This document shows positions 59,289 through 64,000 of a stretch of DNA of 64,000 nucleotides, one piece after another. The number at the start of each line of letters is the position of its first letter. Position 1 is the stretch's first letter. The notes below the pieces were generated by a model. The model was not told the origin of the DNA. It did no database searches and was given only the letters and a program-made list of their open reading frames with translations. A program made the position numbers and the translations under genes. This DNA is from Alphaproteobacteria bacterium (lineage in GTDB: Bacteria > Bacteroidota > Bacteroidia > Bacteroidales > FEN-979): the NCBI GenBank assembly GCA_009928665.1, contig SACF01000014.1, positions 28,846 to 92,845 on the forward strand. The letters are read 5' to 3'.

Positions 59289-60650
59289 ATGAAAAGTATA
59301 AACCCTGCTACCGGCGTAATGATCGAGGAATATCCAGAACACACACCCGAAGAGGTTTCCCGGATCATCGACCGGGTTCATGATACCTGGTTGTTATGGA
59401 AAGAGACTTCATTTGATGAACGGGCTGCAAAGATGAAAAATGCAGCCAATATCCTGCGTTCACGAAAAGAGGAGTATGCCCGGCTGATGACCCTTGAGAT
59501 GGGTAAGCTGTTCCGTGAATCGGTTTCTGAAATCGAAAAATGTGCCTGGGTTTGCGAGTATTATGCCGACCAGGCTGCTCAAATCCTTCAGGATGAGATG
59601 GTCGTAACCGATGCTGCAAAGAGTTTTATAGCTTTTCAGCCATTGGGGGTTGTACTGGCCGTTATGCCCTGGAATTTCCCGTTCTGGCAGGTTTTCCGTT
59701 TTGCCGCGCCTGCCTTGATGGCAGGAAATGGCGCTGTGTTGAAACATGCCTCCAATGTTCCCGGATGTGCTTTGTCCATTGAAAAGATTTTCCAACAAGC
59801 CGGGTTCCCGGAACATATCTTTCGGACCTTGATGATCCCTTCACGGGATGTGGAGGCAGTTGTAAGCCACCCGCGTATTGCAGCAGCGACGCTTACCGGA
59901 AGTGAGCAAGCCGGTAGCCAGGTAGCTGCTTCAGCAGGCCGGTACATCAAAAAGACAGTTCTGGAGCTGGGTGGTTCCGATGCCTTTATCGTGTTGGATG
60001 ACGCCGACCTGGTTGCTGCCGTAAAAACTGCGGTTACCGCGAGGATGCTCAACCAGGGCCAGAGTTGCATTGCCGCTAAACGATTCATTGTAGTGGATTC
60101 GGTTGCACGGGAGTTCGAACAGGCTTTAAAATCGGAAATGGAGCGGCTTTTAGCCGGCGATCCGATGGATGCGTCGACCCAGGTGGCGCCCCTGGCACGC
60201 CCCGATCTTGTGGATGATATCGAAAGGCAGGTCAATGAATCGATACAATCGGGAGCCAGGCTTGTTTTAGGAGGGAAAAGGATTTCCCGTCCCGGATATT
60301 ATTTTGAACCTACGATACTGGCCGATGTCAAAAAAGGGATAGCTGTTTTTTCCCAGGAGACATTCGGGCCTGTGGCCGTTATTATAACGGTTGCCGATGA
60401 GCAAGAGGCCATTGATACAGCAAATGATTCGGAGTACGGGCTTGGTGGCTGTGTCTGGACCCGGAACCCCGAGCGTGGTGAAAGTGTTGCCAGGAAAGTA
60501 GCCACAGGAGCCATGTTTGTTAACGGGATGACCAAATCGGATCCCCGGATCCCTTTCGGTGGCATTAAAAAGTCGGGTTACGGCCTGGAATTGGGGTCAT
60601 ACGGCATAAAAGAATTTGTGAATTGCAAAACAGTCTGGATCCAATTGTAA
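59289..60650 (+). CDS. NAD(P)-dependent aldehyde dehydrogenase, succinate-semialdehyde type
   Basis: Aldehyde dehydrogenase of 453 residues. The catalytic cysteine is in NQGQSCIAAKRF (around residue 260), the general-base glutamate in VLELGGSDAFIV (around residue 224), and the oxyanion residue in MPWNFPFWQ (around residue 120). The start of the sequence (SINPATGVMIEEYPE) and overall length fit the succinate-semialdehyde dehydrogenase group, a call made by family resemblance only. A composite repeat precedes the ATG. Confidence 0.88.
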   Translation: MKSINPATGVMIEEYPEHTPEEVSRIIDRVHDTWLLWKETSFDERAAKMKNAANILRSRKEEYARLMTLEMGKLFRESVSEIEKCAWVCEYYADQAAQILQDEMVVTDAAKSFIAFQPLGVVLAVMPWNFPFWQVFRFAAPALMAGNGAVLKHASNVPGCALSIEKIFQQAGFPEHIFRTLMIPSRDVEAVVSHPRIAAATLTGSEQAGSQVAASAGRYIKKTVLELGGSDAFIVLDDADLVAAVKTAVTARMLNQGQSCIAAKRFIVVDSVAREFEQALKSEMERLLAGDPMDASTQVAPLARPDLVDDIERQVNESIQSGARLVLGGKRISRPGYYFEPTILADVKKGIAVFSQETFGPVAVIITVADEQEAIDTANDSEYGLGGCVWTRNPERGESVARKVATGAMFVNGMTKSDPRIPFGGIKKSGYGLELGSYGIKEFVNCKTVWIQL

Positions 60651-60664
60651 CCTTCCTCCAGCTG

Positions 60665-61933
60665 ATGATAACAGGGTTGCGAAACAGATCAGGATTCCTG
60701 AAAAACACCTTTAAACTGGTTGCAGGAACTGCTGTGTCACAAGCCATCACGTTGCTGCTGGCGCCGGTGATCGCCCGGTTGTACACACCAGCGGAGATGG
60801 GACTCTTTACCTTTTTCATGTCGTTGGCAGGCGGTTTTGCCCTCATTGCCACCCTGCGTTATGAGATGGCGATCATCCTGCCGCAAAACGACAGGGAATC
60901 TGTCGATCTGACATGGATATCCACCGCCATCGCCTTCGCCCTCATGCTGTGCCTGCTGGCCGCAGCACTTATCTTTCAGTTAACCGGGACCACCCTGTTT
61001 GCAGGCTTTCCGCATGCAACGCTACTGACCTATCTTTTACCGGTGATGGTATTTTTCACGGCGACGGGCAACATATTCCAGCATTGGTACAACCGAAAGC
61101 AGCATTACCGGTCGCTGGCAGTATCAAAAATCATTAATTCCGCCGGAAACAATGTCATGACGCTTTTGTTGGGATTGGCAGGTTTGGGAGCATGGGGGTT
61201 GATAACAGGAAACCTGACCGGACTATTGCTGTTCAATCTGTTCTTCCTGGTCGGTCTGACGCTCCGATACCGGGATCACTTTCGGTTTTCTACATTCCGT
61301 TTCAACTCCGGTCTGGCACGCCGGTATAAGGAATTTCCCCTTTCGAATACCCCGCAGATGCTGGTGGAACTGATACAGCTCTATGGTATCATCTATCTGT
61401 TAAAGATTTTTTATGTTCCGGAGATCATCGGGCTTTACGCGCTGGCGCAACGGGTGCTGCAAGCCCCGATGTGGCTCATCGGAACCTCCCTGGGCCAGGT
61501 TTTTTACAAAGAGGCCTCAACCCATGCTAAGGATTCAGGTTTTCTCTTCACCACTGTCAGGAAGACGATCCGCATCGCATTGATGATCGCGGCGCCAGTC
61601 GTACTCATCCTCCTGATTTCAGGTCCCTGGCTGATCGGATTTATTTTCGGAAAAGCATGGACCGAAGCCGGGCAGATAGCAAGGATATTGGCCCCCATGA
61701 TGTTTTTTGATTTCATTCGCGCCACCATTGCCCAAACACCCCTGATAACCGGAAAAACCCGAAACATGCTCTACATTTCGATGATTGGTGCCTTTTTAAC
61801 TGTTGTGAGCATCATTGCGGGGGGTATCTTCTTTCATAATGTATTGGCCGCTTTCATGGTTTATTCAGCGTTGATGAGCCTTTATTCGGCAGGGGTAATC
61901 TGGTGGATACTGAACATGGTCAGAAACCGGTGA
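60665..61933 (+). CDS. Polysaccharide flippase (Wzx/MATE-like)
   Basis: Lipid-linked oligosaccharide flippase of 422 residues with about twelve membrane segments. The N-terminal pattern NTFKLVAGTAVSQAITLLLAPVIARLYTPAEMG (in part) is typical of the polysaccharide biosynthesis family. ATG 60665 is chosen; the in-frame start at 60623 overlaps the aldehyde dehydrogenase gene by 28 bases. It begins a surface-glycan locus. Confidence 0.87.
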   Translation: MITGLRNRSGFLKNTFKLVAGTAVSQAITLLLAPVIARLYTPAEMGLFTFFMSLAGGFALIATLRYEMAIILPQNDRESVDLTWISTAIAFALMLCLLAAALIFQLTGTTLFAGFPHATLLTYLLPVMVFFTATGNIFQHWYNRKQHYRSLAVSKIINSAGNNVMTLLLGLAGLGAWGLITGNLTGLLLFNLFFLVGLTLRYRDHFRFSTFRFNSGLARRYKEFPLSNTPQMLVELIQLYGIIYLLKIFYVPEIIGLYALAQRVLQAPMWLIGTSLGQVFYKEASTHAKDSGFLFTTVRKTIRIALMIAAPVVLILLISGPWLIGFIFGKAWTEAGQIARILAPMMFFDFIRATIAQTPLITGKTRNMLYISMIGAFLTVVSIIAGGIFFHNVLAAFMVYSALMSLYSAGVIWWILNMVRNR

Positions 61934-61938
61934 TTCCT

Positions 61939-61946
61939 TATCTTTG
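61939..61946 (+). promoter_or_regulatory. Candidate -7 box for the methyltransferase gene
   Basis: TATCTTTG matches TAnnTTTG, 30 bases before the ATG at 61977. The -33 position has no good match. Confidence 0.45.
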
Positions 61947-61976
61947 CAGAAGCGTGATCCCTTTTAAAAAACAAAT

Positions 61977-62585
61977 ATGGCGGCATTTCTGGATAAGCGG
62001 AAGGTCTTGAGCACTTTGGGACAAAATGGGAAGGTGATGCTGGAATTGGGTTGCGGAAAGCAAAAAAGATATCCCGGATCCATCGCTATCGATCAACTCG
62101 ATGCTGAGCAGGTGGATATCGTCTGTGATCTGAATGAAGGTTTGGGCTTTATCCCCGATAACAGCGTCGATATCGTTTACTCGCATCATTTTCTGGAGCA
62201 CCTGGCCGATCAGGCTGCTTTTTTCCGGGAGATTTACCGGGTGTTGAAACCAGGCGGGCACAAAACCGGAACGGTACCGCATTTCTCCAATCCTTATTAT
62301 TACAGCGATTACACCCACCAGACTCCATTCGGACTCTACTCCTTTTGTTATCTTGCCGACCAGTCCCCCTTCCGGCGAAAGGTGCTGAAATACGACGCCG
62401 AAGTCCATTTCCGGATCAACCGGATCCGACTTGTATTTTATTCCCCATTTAAAGTGGTGAATCTCTTCAGGAAGTTTTACGGTATCATTTTCAATGCTTC
62501 CACCTGGATGCAGGAGCTTTACGAAGGAAGCTTCAGCGATATCTTTCCTGCATACGAAATTGAATTTGAGCTTGAAAAGTTATAA
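61977..62585 (+). CDS. SAM-dependent methyltransferase
   Basis: Class I methyltransferase of 202 residues. The SAM-binding motif is VMLELGCGKQKRYPG around residue 20, followed by IAIDQLDA, and DNSVDIVYSHHFLEHLAD around residue 67. The motif YRVLKPGG is present. It is probably an accessory enzyme of the glycan locus; the substrate is unknown. Confidence 0.85.
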   Translation: MAAFLDKRKVLSTLGQNGKVMLELGCGKQKRYPGSIAIDQLDAEQVDIVCDLNEGLGFIPDNSVDIVYSHHFLEHLADQAAFFREIYRVLKPGGHKTGTVPHFSNPYYYSDYTHQTPFGLYSFCYLADQSPFRRKVLKYDAEVHFRINRIRLVFYSPFKVVNLFRKFYGIIFNASTWMQELYEGSFSDIFPAYEIEFELEKL

Positions 62586-62591
62586 GCTTCC

Positions 62592-63407
62592 ATGGCTGGT
62601 TTCAGTATCATCATCGTAAACTACAATTCCGGCAGGATGCTGCGTGATTGTCTGGAGCATCTGCAACGTGGTTTACAGGTATCGTATGAGATTATCATTT
62701 ACGACAATGCTTCCACCGACCACTCTCTGGAAAGCATCCCGGAAGGAGCGAATGTTCGCATCATCAGGGGAGCCGAAAACCTCGGATTCGCGCGGGCCAA
62801 CAATCTGGCCGCAAAACAAGCGTCAGGATCTTTTCTGCATTTTCTGAACCCGGATATGGTGATCAACCCGTCGTTAAACGCGGATTATGAAGAGATCCTT
62901 CGGACGGGTAAAAAGGCAATATTTGTAAATCCCCTTGCAGATGAAACCGGAAAAGTTTTAAAGAACCACCATCTTGTGCCCCGCGTGAACAACATTATCA
63001 GGCGCATGCTCGGATCGCGCAGGGTTGCTTACTGGAATCTGGGCGCCAGTGTGATCATTCACCGCGATGCCTTCAAAGCGATGGGCGGTTGGCCCGAAGA
63101 ATATTTTATGTACGCGGAGGATCTGGATTTTTTCTACACTGCATTCCGGAAAAGCATCCCGGTGGAGCACCTTAAAACGCCGCTGATCCATATCGGTAAA
63201 GGAGTGACCCATAAGATCTGGAGTGAACGTGAGCGCGCTGCTATCATTGAACAGTCATTCCGCAAATTTTACAGAAAGTATCATGCGGGTTGGGAATACC
63301 TGATAATCCGGCCTGTACAACTGTTTTATATTTTATTTAACGAGACCGGTTCCTTTCTTTTATATTTTCAGACCTTTGTCAAAACCCTTTTCAAAACCAG
63401 GAGTTGA
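62592..63407 (+). CDS. Glycosyltransferase family 2
   Basis: GT-A fold enzyme of 271 residues. N-terminal SIIIVNYNSGRMLRDCLEHL, IIIYDNASTDHS around residue 35, LGFARANN around residue 65 and the metal-binding region HFLNPDMVINP (around residue 85) are visible; YAEDLDFFYTA lies around residue 175. It fits rhamnosyltransferase-like GT2 proteins. The C-terminal hydrophobic stretch may be membrane-associated. The next gene starts in an overlapping frame. Confidence 0.9.
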   Translation: MAGFSIIIVNYNSGRMLRDCLEHLQRGLQVSYEIIIYDNASTDHSLESIPEGANVRIIRGAENLGFARANNLAAKQASGSFLHFLNPDMVINPSLNADYEEILRTGKKAIFVNPLADETGKVLKNHHLVPRVNNIIRRMLGSRRVAYWNLGASVIIHRDAFKAMGGWPEEYFMYAEDLDFFYTAFRKSIPVEHLKTPLIHIGKGVTHKIWSERERAAIIEQSFRKFYRKYHAGWEYLIIRPVQLFYILFNETGSFLLYFQTFVKTLFKTRS

Positions 63408-64000
63408 GAGTTCTTTTGCTTTCGGATATCAATTCGGCTCATACACGAAGATGGGCTATTTCTCTGCAAAACAACGGGATCGAAACCGGAATATTCAGTC
63501 TCCTGCCTCCCGAAACGCTTGAATTGGAGTACCTGGGAATTAAAATCTGGCATCCGGGATTGTTCCGAAAAGGGATCTCCGATTCCGGTTTAATCCGGAA
63601 AGCAGGTTATCTGAAGGCGGCAGGTTTTGTCAGAAGGTGTATTGACCAATTTAAACCCGATATCCTGCATGCCCACTATGCATCGAGTTACGGATTGCTG
63701 GCGTCGGTGAGCCATTTTCATCCATTTTTCCTTACCGTTTGGGGATCCGATGTATTTGATTTTCCGAAATCCTCCCTGTTGGGAAGGGCCATATTGAAAT
63801 ACAATTTCCGGAAAGCTGACCGGATTTTTTCGACCGGCAGGATGCTGGCAGCGGAAGCCCAAAAATATACCAGAAAGGAAATCCGGCTCATTCCCTTCGG
63901 TGTCGATACCCAAAAGTTTGCCCCGCTCCCACCGGCTGGCCCTGAAGGCCGGGAGGTCATCATGATCGGTACTATTAAGGCGCTGGAAGCGATCTATGGC
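63404..64000 (+). CDS. Glycosyltransferase family 4, 3'-truncated by window edge
   Basis: The frame is open from TTG 63404 to the end of the window, 199 residues. It begins VLLLSDINSAHTRRWA and shows PDILHAHYASSYG around residue 87, TVWGSDVFDFP and IPFGVDTQKFAPL, a pattern of GT-B fold family 4 enzymes. TTG overlaps the stop of the previous gene by three bases and is the only start near the family N terminus. The C-terminal nucleotide-sugar domain lies outside the window. Confidence 0.84.
   Translation, partial: MRVLLLSDINSAHTRRWAISLQNNGIETGIFSLLPPETLELEYLGIKIWHPGLFRKGISDSGLIRKAGYLKAAGFVRRCIDQFKPDILHAHYASSYGLLASVSHFHPFFLTVWGSDVFDFPKSSLLGRAILKYNFRKADRIFSTGRMLAAEAQKYTRKEIRLIPFGVDTQKFAPLPPAGPEGREVIMIGTIKALEAIYG

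Noticed and set aside
1..64000. tRNA, rRNA, insertion sequences or prophage
   Set aside because: No cloverleaf-like sequence, transposase motif, integrase or phage structural gene was recognised, and the intergenic gaps are too small for most of them.

Overview
The window looks like a chromosome segment from an anaerobic, fermentative member of the Bacteroidetes (Bacteroidales or Marinilabiliales-like; the genus cannot be told from sequence alone). The evidence is a set of Bacteroidetes-typical genes (porQ of the type IX secretion system, a PUR/DUF3276 protein, a DUF5683 protein next to parAB, a long NusB, a DUF721 protein beside recF, a FISUMP-domain protein) and many Bacteroidetes-type -7 promoter boxes (TAnnTTTG), with only occasional Shine-Dalgarno sites. 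No rRNA, tRNA, CRISPR array, transposase or phage gene was found, and no gene-free stretch exceeds 300 bases.

Layout. Positions 1-19270 are housekeeping: the 3' end of a 2-oxoacid dehydrogenase E2 gene, a DnaQ-like exonuclease and an FAA-hydrolase protein on the plus strand; the minus-strand operon porQ-ispH-recF-DUF721; nusB; parA-parB-DUF5683-dapB; lepB, a DUF4412 protein, ftsK, a LolA-like protein, a split transketolase and truA. Positions 19400-48900 form a hydrogenase island. Positions 48906-64000 return to housekeeping and envelope genes: ribF, an MBL-fold hydrolase, trmD, an LTA-synthase-like sulfatase, a multi-membrane-span protein, rplS, an ECF sigma factor, uvrA, an aldehyde dehydrogenase, then a polysaccharide locus (flippase, methyltransferase, two glycosyltransferases, the last cut by the window end).

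The hydrogenase island is the notable part. It encodes three catalytic-type [FeFe]-hydrogenase HydA subunits, each with its own NuoE-like (HydC) and NuoF-like (HydB) partner, and the three HydB proteins differ in their iron-sulfur domains. It also encodes three sensory-type H-cluster proteins in which the canonical proton-relay cysteine is replaced by Phe, Asn or Asp. One sits among DRTGG, HATPase and PHP-domain proteins; one carries a PAS domain and lies beside a SpoIIE-type phosphatase; the third is fused to a complete histidine kinase. That kinase is followed by a single-domain receiver, a receiver-histidine kinase and the NADH-responsive repressor Rex, in a run that also contains the third hydrogenase. 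Rex-type operators (TTGTGAA-n4-TTCACAA or close variants) lie upstream of all four hydrogenase-associated transcription units. My reading, which is inference, is that this region makes, senses and regulates H2 metabolism using both the NADH/NAD+ ratio (Rex) and H2 or cellular redox state (H-cluster sensors). The maturation genes hydE, hydF and hydG are not in the window.

Another feature is a composite repeat, a degenerate minisatellite rich in ACAATGG/ACAATTG followed by a TCAA/TCAG tetranucleotide run, found just upstream of four genes.
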